Source: an uncultured Lachnospiraceae bacterium (GTDB lineage Bacteria > Bacillota > Clostridia > Lachnospirales > Lachnospiraceae). Taken from it: a DNA stretch of 24,595 nt. Below, piece by piece: positions 1-6,411 of this stretch. Made by a program: the position numbers and the translations under genes. The notes under the pieces are model-generated. The model saw only the letters and a list, made by a program, of their open reading frames with translations. It was not told the origin of the DNA and searched no databases. The stretch spans positions 1 to 24,595 of the forward strand of contig CALDIE010000080.1 in NCBI GenBank assembly GCA_937901625.1, written 5' to 3'. The first letter of the stretch is position 1. Every line of letters begins with the position of its first letter.

Positions 1-26
1 AGTTCAGACGTGTGCTCTTCCGATCT
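1..26. other. Residual Illumina TruSeq adapter at the contig end (artefact)
   Basis: These bases are identical to the 3' part of the reverse-complemented TruSeq adapter, the strand that contains GCTCTTCCGATCT. Read on the minus strand they begin AGATCGGAAGAGC, the standard adapter start. The junction with genomic sequence is at 26/27. On the minus strand the adapter continues the prepilin reading frame and appends the non-biological peptide RSEEHTSE. Everything left of base 27 should be masked. Confidence 0.97.
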
Positions 27-674
27 ACGGCCATTTGCGGAAGCGTTTCTCGCAACGGGCACTTCATTGGACATATATCTGGGATCCGGGTTCGGATACA
101 GTCTGTAGTATGTCCAGCCGTTGCCTTGTCCTTCGCCGTCAGTTCCGGGAGGAACCGGGCTAACCCATACTTCCACGCCGGCGTTATCTTCTCTGCGGAA
201 GATCTTAAACTGACCGATACAATATTCACGATAATCGATATCGAGCTGCTTCTGTCCGAGTTCTTCAACAAGCGCCTGATAGGTATGGGCTAACTTTCCG
301 CCGTGCGCGTCACGAAGTGTGCCGTGACGGTCATTACTCCTACCGGTGGACATCGTAAACTCAAAAGCATTGAGCAGGGTGTAATTGTTTCCCTCATAAT
401 CGGTAACGTTGTACCATACCGCCTTGGGGAGACTCTCCCACTCTTTTCTGGCATCAGCATCTAAGATCAGAACCCGTTCCAGAGCCTCGCCGATCACTCT
501 CGCCGCTTCCATATCGCTGGCCTTTTTGGCTCTGTTGATATACTGCCTAAGCGCAGGTGCGATCATTGCCACCAGAATTGCCATGATCGCAACTACGATG
601 ATGAGTTCCACAAGAGAAAAACCTTCGTTGGATTTAAATGCCTTTTTCACAGGTGATGTATAAGCATTCTTCAT
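27..674 (-). CDS. Type IV prepilin / pseudopilin, 3'-truncated by the contig end
   Basis: This gene, missing from simple ORF calls because it has no stop in the window, encodes at least 216 residues from an ATG at 674 preceded by AGGAGG (683-688) at 8-nt spacing. Residues 1-18 are a short basic leader ending EG. They are followed by the class III signal FSLVELIIVVAIMAIL, so prepilin peptidase would cut at G18|F19, with the conserved Glu at +5 (E23). Residues 19-42 form the hydrophobic N-terminal helix that anchors the subunit and packs in the pilus core; the rest is a globular domain of unknown fold. It could be a major pilin or a minor/competence-type pseudopilin; without the C-terminus or neighbouring pil genes I cannot tell. 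The 3' end is lost at the adapter junction. A c-di-GMP riboswitch and terminator lie in its leader. Confidence 0.93.
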
Positions 675-713
675 ATGTTTTTCCTCCTTATTTTCCGGGG
701 AACCGTATTAACG

Positions 714-745
714 AAAAAACCCCCTTCACCAAAAGGCAAAGCGGG
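714..745 (-). terminator. Rho-independent terminator: expression platform of the c-di-GMP riboswitch
   Basis: On the minus strand CCCGCTTTGCC (745-735), a TTTT loop and GGTGAAGGGGG (730-720) form an 11-bp stem with one G-G mismatch and G-U pairs, followed at once by six T residues (719-714). It lies between the aptamer and the prepilin start, about 40 nt upstream of the ATG, so it can only act as an attenuator for that gene. Its 5' arm and loop (742-732) are perfectly complementary over 11 nt to the 5' strand of the aptamer (834-824), which gives a ready antiterminator. Confidence 0.85.
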
Positions 746-763
746 AAACGAAACCAAAAAAAG

Positions 764-836
764 GAATGTGCAACTGACTGCCATTTTACAGGCTCTAGAG
801 CTTTGCGTCACAAGGTTTCCCTTGCTTTGCCTTTCG
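764..836 (-). ncRNA. Class I cyclic-di-GMP riboswitch aptamer (GEMM-I)
   Basis: Read on the minus strand, the conserved GEMM-I elements appear in order: GGCAAAGC (831-824, P1 and J1/2), the P2 stem AAGG-GAAA-CCTT with its GNRA tetraloop, the invariant core GACGCAAAGC, a short P3 arm with GAGCCTG, and the 3' segment TGGCAGTCAGTTGC, which closes P1 (GCAA with TTGC). The family binds c-di-GMP and controls motility, pilus and signalling genes. It sits in the leader of a type IV prepilin, with a terminator 3' to it. Members with altered base specificity (GEMM-Ib, cGAMP) exist; the discriminating base at Vc2 position 20 needs a structural alignment. Confidence 0.93.
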
Positions 837-840
837 ATAT

Positions 841-923
841 GAAGTTGCTTAACCCTCTCCTATGAACCTTTTTTCCTGTAGCTCAATTTCAACGGGGTTA
901 CCGTTCCGATATAGTTATACTAC
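841..923 (-). promoter_or_regulatory. Unexplained 5' leader segment and weak promoter of the prepilin transcript
   Basis: Between the riboswitch and the inverted repeat at 924-977 the minus strand carries a TATAAC hexamer (about 920-915) with only weak matches to a -35 (TTTTCA, 16-bp spacer). It is followed by a small hairpin AACGG-TAACC-CCGTT (905-891). No ORF with a ribosome binding site is visible. I infer that transcription of the riboswitch leader starts here, leaving about 70 nt of leader ahead of the aptamer with no assigned role. Confidence 0.35.
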
Positions 924-977
924 CATGATCTTCGGTGAAAATCCACCCTTTTAATACATTTCCACCGAAAAATCATG
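924..977. repeat. Long imperfect inverted repeat between the prepilin and the diguanylate cyclase
   Basis: Arm 924-942 (CATGATCTTCGGTGAAAAT) and the reverse complement of arm 958-977 (CATGATTTTTCGGTGGAAAT) match apart from one inserted base and two substitutions. The arms are separated by 15 nt. The repeat is AT-rich, lies between the divergent genes, and has no adjacent T-run, so it is not an obvious terminator. It may be an operator or a remnant of a small palindromic element. Confidence 0.6.
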
Positions 978-1046
978 ACGATAATATCGCGCTTATTTAG
1001 TGCTGTTTTCACAAAGTCCATTTATGTAAAAAAACACTTTTTAGTC

Positions 1047-1102
1047 TTTTTGAACTATACTTTCATTCATGTCAAGCATTTTTGAACTACACTTTCATTC
1101 AT
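1047..1102 (+). repeat. Two 24-bp direct repeats with 32-bp period, upstream of the cyclase promoter
   Basis: Copies at 1047-1070 and 1079-1102 share TTTTTGAACTAYACTTTC and the following ATTCAT, differing at one base. The second copy abuts the -35 hexamer. A 32-bp period is close to three helical turns, so both copies face the same side of the DNA. This arrangement suggests binding sites for a dimeric activator or response regulator controlling the diguanylate cyclase gene. Confidence 0.75.
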
Positions 1103-1130
1103 TGTCTTTTTTTTCGTCGTGTTTTATAAT
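1102..1130 (+). promoter_or_regulatory. Sigma-A type promoter of the diguanylate cyclase gene
   Basis: TTGTCT (1102-1107) and a consensus TATAAT (1125-1130) are separated by exactly 17 bp. Transcription should start near 1137, leaving a 5' UTR of about 55 nt that contains the ribosome binding site AGGGGTG just ahead of the ATG at 1192. Confidence 0.85.
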
Positions 1131-1191
1131 GAAAGAGGTTATACAGGTATTTACTTAACCTTATAGGAATCAGCGGCACAGGGGTGCAATT

Positions 1192-2565
1192 ATGGCTAAT
1201 AACTTCAAGAAATATCTGATCACGCTCGACACTAATATGAATATCGTGGATGCCGAAGAGTCATTTCTTCGCTATATTGGCATGCCTGAACTGACCATGC
1301 TCGATCTGGTTATCCCTCCTCAGGATATGATGCTCCTCAAAAATACCATCTTTGCCATCAATGTCGGTGGCACTACCTTAAGCTGTTTCCGTATCCGTAC
1401 GGCCTCCGGTACCTTGAACTGGATTGCCGCCAATATTGAGAAACTTTCTGACGGAAGCAATCTTGTTCGCATGGAGTTAAGTGATATCCAGACCTTAAAG
1501 TCCGATAGCGCTTCCTCAAGGATTGACACTATGACCGGTCTTTTAAACAAAGCTGCCATCGCGGAAATCACAAAAGGACTGACACTTCGTCCGGATTCCA
1601 ATTTCTACTTTTGTCTTTTGGACATCGATCATTTTAAACGTGTCAATGACACGCTCGGTCATATGAAAGGCGATGAAGTGATCACGGAAGTGGCCCATCT
1701 TGTAAGAGACTGTGTCGGATCCGAAGGTGTCGTAGGGCGTTTTGGCGGAGACGAGTTTATGATCATCTTTGAAAATGTCAACCAGAAACCTCACCTGCGA
1801 ACTCTCCTCGGAGATATCCGCGAACATGTGGAAAAGAAGTATTCCGTTTCCGAAAACGATCTGCATCTGACCGTTTCCATCGGAGCCGCGTTGTATCCGG
1901 ACTATGCAAAAAACTATGACGATCTGTTCCGCTTGACCGACCGAATGCTCTATCGCGCCAAGGAAAAAGGGCGCAACCGCTACATAATCTACACGCCGGA
2001 GGTTCACGGTGATATTCTGGGAACAGGCGTTACCAACATCGTTCCGGTACAGCGCATCTACACCGAAAAAGAAAAGCATCGCCTGATGTTCGACCTTATG
2101 GAGAACTTCCTCTTAAACACGGAAACTCCTCTCGACATAGCCTTAACCACCGTCGTACAATGCTACAACATAGACGAAGCCTATATCTTCTATGACGATC
2201 GTTTCTCCTCCGTGTACGGCGTCCGCAGCACACCCACAAAAGAGGATCCTTATCAGGTTCTCTTAAGCGAAACGACAATATCGTTTTTACACGATCCGGA
2301 AAGCGTGATGCCGGAATTCGGGGAAAACAACACCGTCCTTCTGGTACTGGAAGGCATAGGCGAACACGATCACGGTCTGATCCCGGATTATATGATAGAA
2401 AACGACATACGCTTCTTCTTAGCCTACCGGATGGAAAAAAGCCGTATTCCCGGTTTCGTCGTATACATAAACCGCTCGAACAGCACCAGCCGGCCTTCCG
2501 AGGCCGATATTTCCGACCTCTTATACTTTGCCCGTATGGTGGAGCTGACACAGATCAGAAGATGA
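1192..2565 (+). CDS. Diguanylate cyclase, PAS-GGDEF-GAF-like
   Basis: Predicted to make c-di-GMP from two GTP in the cytoplasm; there is no signal peptide or membrane segment. Residues 1-105 look like a PAS sensor domain. Residues 112-270 are a GGDEF domain with DTMTGLLNK, the metal/GTP site CLLDIDHFKRVNDTLGH and an intact GRFGGDEF motif (G185-F189), so catalysis is likely. The allosteric RxxD inhibitory site normally five residues before GGDEF is absent (GSEG there), so product feedback through the I-site is not expected. Residues 290-457 resemble a GAF domain, an unusual C-terminal position. It is the only plus-strand gene of the window and converges with ddl after a 12-bp gap. It is transcribed away from a prepilin gene with a c-di-GMP riboswitch, which suggests a local circuit; this link is inference. 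Confidence 0.92.
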   Translation: MANNFKKYLITLDTNMNIVDAEESFLRYIGMPELTMLDLVIPPQDMMLLKNTIFAINVGGTTLSCFRIRTASGTLNWIAANIEKLSDGSNLVRMELSDIQTLKSDSASSRIDTMTGLLNKAAIAEITKGLTLRPDSNFYFCLLDIDHFKRVNDTLGHMKGDEVITEVAHLVRDCVGSEGVVGRFGGDEFMIIFENVNQKPHLRTLLGDIREHVEKKYSVSENDLHLTVSIGAALYPDYAKNYDDLFRLTDRMLYRAKEKGRNRYIIYTPEVHGDILGTGVTNIVPVQRIYTEKEKHRLMFDLMENFLLNTETPLDIALTTVVQCYNIDEAYIFYDDRFSSVYGVRSTPTKEDPYQVLLSETTISFLHDPESVMPEFGENNTVLLVLEGIGEHDHGLIPDYMIENDIRFFLAYRMEKSRIPGFVVYINRSNSTSRPSEADISDLLYFARMVELTQIRR

Positions 2566-2577
2566 TCCTTCCCCGGC

Positions 2578-3759
2578 TTAAAGTTTCGATCCCTTTGTGC
2601 CTCCAAAGCCTGCGGAATTCAAAATATTGGTTTCAAAGGTAAAGGTTAAGTTCTGCTCGGTGCGCTCTCTCTTAAGTGCCAGACGGATCATACGGTCAAG
2701 CAGTACCTTGTATGGTACGCCGACCGGCTCCCACAGATAGAAGGACAGGGATCCGGGGATCGTATTGATCTCGTTAAAATACAATTTTCCGGTATCCTCG
2801 TCGATCATAAAATCGATACGGGAAACGCCGTTGCAGCCAAGCGCCTTAAAGGACGTAACCGCCATTTTGCGAACTTCCTCCCTCTTTTGGGGAGAGAGAT
2901 CAGCGGGAATTTTCCTGGATACGCTCGCCATACCCTTCGAACCGCCGCTCTTTGCGTTGCTTACATATTTATCCTCATAGCTCAGGATATCTTTGGTGTG
3001 TAGAGGCTCCTCACACTCAGATGCTTCCGCGTCGTTTTCATCTCCCAAAACCGAGCAGTTGATCTCGCGAAGATTCGTGATCGCATGCTCCACCATAACT
3101 CTGGTCGCGTAACGAAAGGCATCGTCAACTGAAGAGGCTAACTCCACGCGGTCTTTGGCCACGCTGATCCCGACGCTCGAGCCAAGGTTTACGGGCTTTA
3201 CGATCACCGGATAGCCAAAGCGTTTCTCGATCGAATCCATCATCGTCTCTAACTCCGCGTAATCCGAAAGTGCAAAGATGCTTGCGTCAAGCACCGGTAC
3301 TCCGGCCTCTTTTAAGATCATTTTCGTAGCGTATTTATCCATTCCCAACGCGGAAGCGGTCACATCGCAGCCTACAAACGGGATCCCGATCGTCTTTAAA
3401 TAGCCCTGCAGGGCACCGTCCTCCACGTTGGTACCGTGTACCACGGGAAAAGCCACATCGATATCGATCTGTATATTCTTTCCAAACTTTTTAAGCGGAT
3501 ACGATACCAGAGAAACCTTGCCGTCCTCGTTGATCATGATCACCCTCTGAGACTTTGCAAGCAGCGCGTCGATATCCTTGTAGGACTCGATCTTTCCGAT
3601 CTCGTCGCCAACATACATCCGGTTCTCTTTGGTCATGTATACCGGGATCACCTCATACTGATCTGTATCCATACTTAAAATAGCCTGAATGCCGGAGATT
3701 ACGGAAACCTCATGTTCCACGCTCTTTCCTCCGAATAAAACCGCAACCTTTGTCTTCAT
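2578..3759 (-). CDS. ddl: D-alanine--D-alanine ligase
   Basis: ATP-grasp ligase joining two D-alanines for the peptidoglycan stem peptide. It has the N-terminal LFGGKSVEHEVS motif (8-19), the ATP-grasp loop NLGSSVGIS (191-199), the omega-loop tyrosine in SYEDKY (260-265) typical of D-Ala-D-Ala rather than D-Ala-D-Lac enzymes, and the metal site FNEINTIPGSLSF (328-340). The motif usually written HGxxGEDG reads HGTNVEDG (108-115), with Val in place of the first Gly. Residues 239-256 are an acidic insert. The 393-residue length is slightly above the usual 300-370. It starts 28 bp after the murF-like stop with AAAGGA upstream, and is the last gene of the hydrolase-murF-ddl cassette. Confidence in the family is high; substrate choice is inferred from the motif. 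Confidence 0.94.
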   Translation of the reverse strand: MKTKVAVLFGGKSVEHEVSVISGIQAILSMDTDQYEVIPVYMTKENRMYVGDEIGKIESYKDIDALLAKSQRVIMINEDGKVSLVSYPLKKFGKNIQIDIDVAFPVVHGTNVEDGALQGYLKTIGIPFVGCDVTASALGMDKYATKMILKEAGVPVLDASIFALSDYAELETMMDSIEKRFGYPVIVKPVNLGSSVGISVAKDRVELASSVDDAFRYATRVMVEHAITNLREINCSVLGDENDAEASECEEPLHTKDILSYEDKYVSNAKSGGSKGMASVSRKIPADLSPQKREEVRKMAVTSFKALGCNGVSRIDFMIDEDTGKLYFNEINTIPGSLSFYLWEPVGVPYKVLLDRMIRLALKRERTEQNLTFTFETNILNSAGFGGTKGSKL

Positions 3760-3787
3760 ATCGTTCTATCGTTCCTTTCTCATCTGC

Positions 3788-5362
3788 CTAGTAGTTATCC
3801 GGCAGATCATTTTCCAGTAAAATGTATTTGTGCCCCTGTCCTTTGATGGCATAAGCATAAGAGACGGCTTCTTCCAGCCGGTCGTATACCGTGCACTTCT
3901 CCTCCGGAAATCCCTTATCCAACACGCCCCTTCGAATAGGTTCGGTATGCTTCCTGCCGACTAACAGGATGTAATCGCAGCAATCCGCCGCATAGGTACC
4001 AAACTTGTAATTATACTCTTCCTCTTTATCCCCAAGCTCCACCATACCGGGTGTGATAAGGATGCGGATCCCGTCAAACATCGCCAATGTTTCCACCGCT
4101 GCCTTTGAACCTACGGGATTGGAATTGTAAGCGTCGTCAATAATGGTCACAAGACCGTGTTCCCGCATCTGCATACGGTGCTCCACCGGCAGGATCTTGC
4201 GCACCGGAATCTTACATTCCTTAAGACTCATTCCCAGCGAATGCGCCACCGCGATCGCGCCCACCACATTGATCACGTTGTGCGCGCCGATCAGATGCAT
4301 CTGATAACGTTCGCTGTCACCGTTTGGTGTTACCACGGTAAATTCCGTACCAAAGCGCGAAACGGAAATATCCTTTGCCCGGTATCCCCTTCCGTCTTTT
4401 TCGGAGAAATAAAAGATCTTATCCGGGTATTCCTTTGCCTTTTCCTGAATGTACTCATTATCTCCGTTAAGAAACAGCATTCCGTTTCCGGGCAAAGCAT
4501 CAGCTAACTCAAACTTTGTCTTTTGGATGTTCTCCATGGAAAAGAAGGTCTCCAGATGCTGCGGTCCCACGGAAGTAATGATGCCGTGGTCGGGATGCGC
4601 GATATCGCACACCTCTTTGATATCACCGACATGACGCGCTCCCATCTCGCAGAGAAAGATCTCATGGGAAGGCTTTAAGTGATCACGTACCGTAATAGTC
4701 ACCCCAAGCGGCGTATTGTAGTTACCGGGCGTAACCAGTACGTTGTACTTACCCTGCAGTAAGGTCTGTAAGTAGAACTTCATGCTTGTCTTTCCGTAAC
4801 TGCCGGTAATTCCGATGATCTTTAATCCGCCCGCCTTAGCCTTAGCAAGTTTCTTTTTCGCATCCCGGATATAGTGATCACTGATCGCCTTTTCAATCGG
4901 GTGGTTAATGATATTGGCCGCCATATTCAGGCAGAACTGCGCCGATACCAGGATCATACATACTCCCGCCAAAGGCGTGATCCCCGCATAGAGCGCAACA
5001 AGGACGATCACCGCTACCGTTATTACAACGATCGTAGCGATCATACGCTTTACTCTGGCCGTATAGACCAGTTTTTTCTTGGTATGCAGTCTGCGAAGCG
5101 CGCGATAGACCAGTATCTCCATGACCAGCGTAAGACAGATCAGGATATCCAATACAAGCAGCGGGAAGAGGACGCGGAGCGCGCCGGCCACGAAACCGAA
5201 TCCCAGCAGCCACTGCTGCCGCAGATTTTTCTTTATCCAATTGCAATGTTCGCCATTCTTATAGCCGTTTAGCTGAAACATATGCATGTTGTGCCGCATG
5301 GTCAGAAACAGCGCGTAGGCCGACAGGATCGCGACGATCCCGGTTCTTATTATCATACTCAT
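3788..5362 (-). CDS. Membrane-anchored MurF-like Mur ligase
   Basis: A Mur ligase of 524 residues in which about 155 N-terminal residues form membrane segments (approximately 5-24, 50-88 as one or two, 107-127, 130-152) instead of the usual MurF UDP-substrate-binding domain. The ATPase domain follows: P-loop GITGSYGKTS (184-193), EMGARHVGDI, then HRMQ and the DDAYNSNP segment characteristic of MurF-type C-terminal domains. MurF adds D-Ala-D-Ala to UDP-MurNAc-tripeptide; the adjacent ddl supports this role, perhaps close to the membrane. The ATG overlaps the hydrolase stop by 4 bp (ATGA), so the genes are translationally coupled. The missing soluble N-terminal domain means that substrate recognition must differ from textbook MurF. 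Another acceptor is possible. Confidence 0.85.
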   Translation of the reverse strand: MSMIIRTGIVAILSAYALFLTMRHNMHMFQLNGYKNGEHCNWIKKNLRQQWLLGFGFVAGALRVLFPLLVLDILICLTLVMEILVYRALRRLHTKKKLVYTARVKRMIATIVVITVAVIVLVALYAGITPLAGVCMILVSAQFCLNMAANIINHPIEKAISDHYIRDAKKKLAKAKAGGLKIIGITGSYGKTSMKFYLQTLLQGKYNVLVTPGNYNTPLGVTITVRDHLKPSHEIFLCEMGARHVGDIKEVCDIAHPDHGIITSVGPQHLETFFSMENIQKTKFELADALPGNGMLFLNGDNEYIQEKAKEYPDKIFYFSEKDGRGYRAKDISVSRFGTEFTVVTPNGDSERYQMHLIGAHNVINVVGAIAVAHSLGMSLKECKIPVRKILPVEHRMQMREHGLVTIIDDAYNSNPVGSKAAVETLAMFDGIRILITPGMVELGDKEEEYNYKFGTYAADCCDYILLVGRKHTEPIRRGVLDKGFPEEKCTVYDRLEEAVSYAYAIKGQGHKYILLENDLPDNY

Positions 5363-6141
5363 TGTCCGGACCCCATCTGAAAATAGGCTCTCATAATATT
5401 TTTAAAGACCAAAGGCTGTTCAAGGAAGGAAAAATGCCCCGTTCCGGAGAGGACGGCCAGTCCCGAATTCGGAATCATCTCTTCCATCATCTTCGCGTCC
5501 GAAATCGGTGTAGCAGTATCCAGATCTCCCCAGATCAGCAACGTATCCTGTTTGATCTTTGGAAGCAGGTGCCGCAAGTCTTCATTTACCGCTTTAACCA
5601 TACATTGCCGCATCATGGGTGTCGCGTTTCTGTAATCCGCCGATCCCTGACGGCTTCGCCAGTCCTCCACCAGTTCCGGAAACAGCGTCTCCACGAATTT
5701 CAGATTCATGACTTTTTTAAGCGCCTTATAGCGGCGTATCTTTCTCTTTTGCGCTGCCGTCTTCTCCGGTACGATGCCGGCGCTGTCGATCAAAACGATC
5801 CGGTCGATCTCAAACGGGATGCTCTCCCTCGACGCCAGTTTAATGATCACGCGGCCTCCGTAGGAATGCCCGATCAGCGTTGCTTTCCCGATTCCAAGGC
5901 TTTTCATAAAATCGCAGAAAAAATCCGCGTACGCATCCACATCCCAGGCTTCCCTCGGCTCATCGCTTCCTCCAAAACCCGGAAAGTCAAACTGCACCAC
6001 TCTGTATTTTTCATTGATCGCATTTGCCACGGAGTCATACACCCCCAGATCCGTTCCCCAGCCCTGAAGGATCACCGCCGTCTCCTCCCCGGAGCCGGTG
6101 ATCTTGTAGCAAATGTTATATCCGTTTATCTCAATATTCAT
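5359..6141 (-). CDS. Alpha/beta-fold hydrolase
   Basis: A 260-residue cytoplasmic alpha/beta hydrolase. The nucleophile elbow is GHSYGG with Ser93, the acid is Asp209 in WGDLDTATP, and the His is His236 in GTGHFSFLEQP. The oxyanion region is QGWGTD (26-31), and the DFPGFGGSD loop is typical of the family. All three catalytic residues are present. A helical cap lies at about 125-190. It is the first gene of the cassette and overlaps the membrane MurF-like gene by 4 bp. The family covers esterases, peptidases and lactonases; the substrate cannot be read from sequence. Genetic coupling to D-Ala-D-Ala synthesis suggests a cell-wall precursor or lipid-linked substrate, but this is inference only. 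Confidence 0.88.
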   Translation of the reverse strand: MNIEINGYNICYKITGSGEETAVILQGWGTDLGVYDSVANAINEKYRVVQFDFPGFGGSDEPREAWDVDAYADFFCDFMKSLGIGKATLIGHSYGGRVIIKLASRESIPFEIDRIVLIDSAGIVPEKTAAQKRKIRRYKALKKVMNLKFVETLFPELVEDWRSRQGSADYRNATPMMRQCMVKAVNEDLRHLLPKIKQDTLLIWGDLDTATPISDAKMMEEMIPNSGLAVLSGTGHFSFLEQPLVFKNIMRAYFQMGSGQ

Positions 6142-6203
6142 CTGTTCATCCTGTATCTGCTATTTTCCCTTAAGAATATGCACATCAAGATATTCTGATA
6201 CCA

Positions 6204-6257
6204 GGGTCAAAAGGTCCACATCTTGCGCTTGCGCAATGATTTGAGACTTTGCGACCC
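6204..6257. repeat. Dispersed palindromic element, copy A (diverged)
   Basis: An imperfect palindrome: outer arms GGGTC (6204-6208) and GACCC (6253-6257), AA-GTC similarity further in, and a centre TTGCGC-TT-GCGCAA. It is preceded by GATACCAG, exactly as is the better conserved copy at 21253-21311. Here it lies in the predicted 5' UTR of the hydrolase-murF-ddl cassette, just downstream of the extended -10 at 6270-6278. Confidence 0.7.
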
Positions 6258-6269
6258 CAACATCATACT

Positions 6270-6278
6270 ATTGTACCA
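6270..6278 (-). promoter_or_regulatory. Extended -10 promoter for the hydrolase-murF-ddl cassette
   Basis: The minus strand reads TGGTACAAT, an extended -10 (TGnTACAAT, 5 of 6 in the hexamer), without a good -35 at 17 bp. Transcription would start near 6262, placing palindrome copy A at the very 5' end of the mRNA, about 120 nt ahead of the hydrolase ATG. Confidence 0.5.
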
Positions 6279-6341
6279 CAAATTCCGCCAACTACCATAA
6301 AGAATCACGGTTTCTTTCTAATTGGATATGCGCAACTGCGC

Positions 6342-6367
6342 AAAAAAGAGGCATAGCGCATTGCCTC
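6342..6367 (-). terminator. Rho-independent terminator of the metal-binding lipoprotein gene
   Basis: On the minus strand GAGGCA (6367-6362) and TGCCTC (6353-6348) flank an 8-nt loop and are followed directly by six T residues (6347-6342). It begins 45 bp after the stop codon, so the lipoprotein gene has no downstream operon partner. Confidence 0.8.
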
Positions 6368-6411
6368 GCGTGAAAAAAAGATCGCAACTATGTCTCCGTC
6401 AGAAAGCCAGG

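Noticed and set aside
841..910. Second (tandem) c-di-GMP aptamer upstream of the first
   Set aside because: The segment has a GGTTACC/GGTAACC-like string but lacks the invariant GACGCAAAGC core and GNRA stem.
1543..2079. 178-codon minus-strand frame across the GGDEF domain
   Set aside because: Shadow of the cyclase gene, without start signals or recognisable motifs.
5362..6198. 278-codon open frame on the plus strand opposite the alpha/beta hydrolase
   Set aside because: It is the antisense of a gene with intact catalytic motifs; it has no ribosome binding site and its composition (His, Arg, Ser rich) is typical of a shadow frame.
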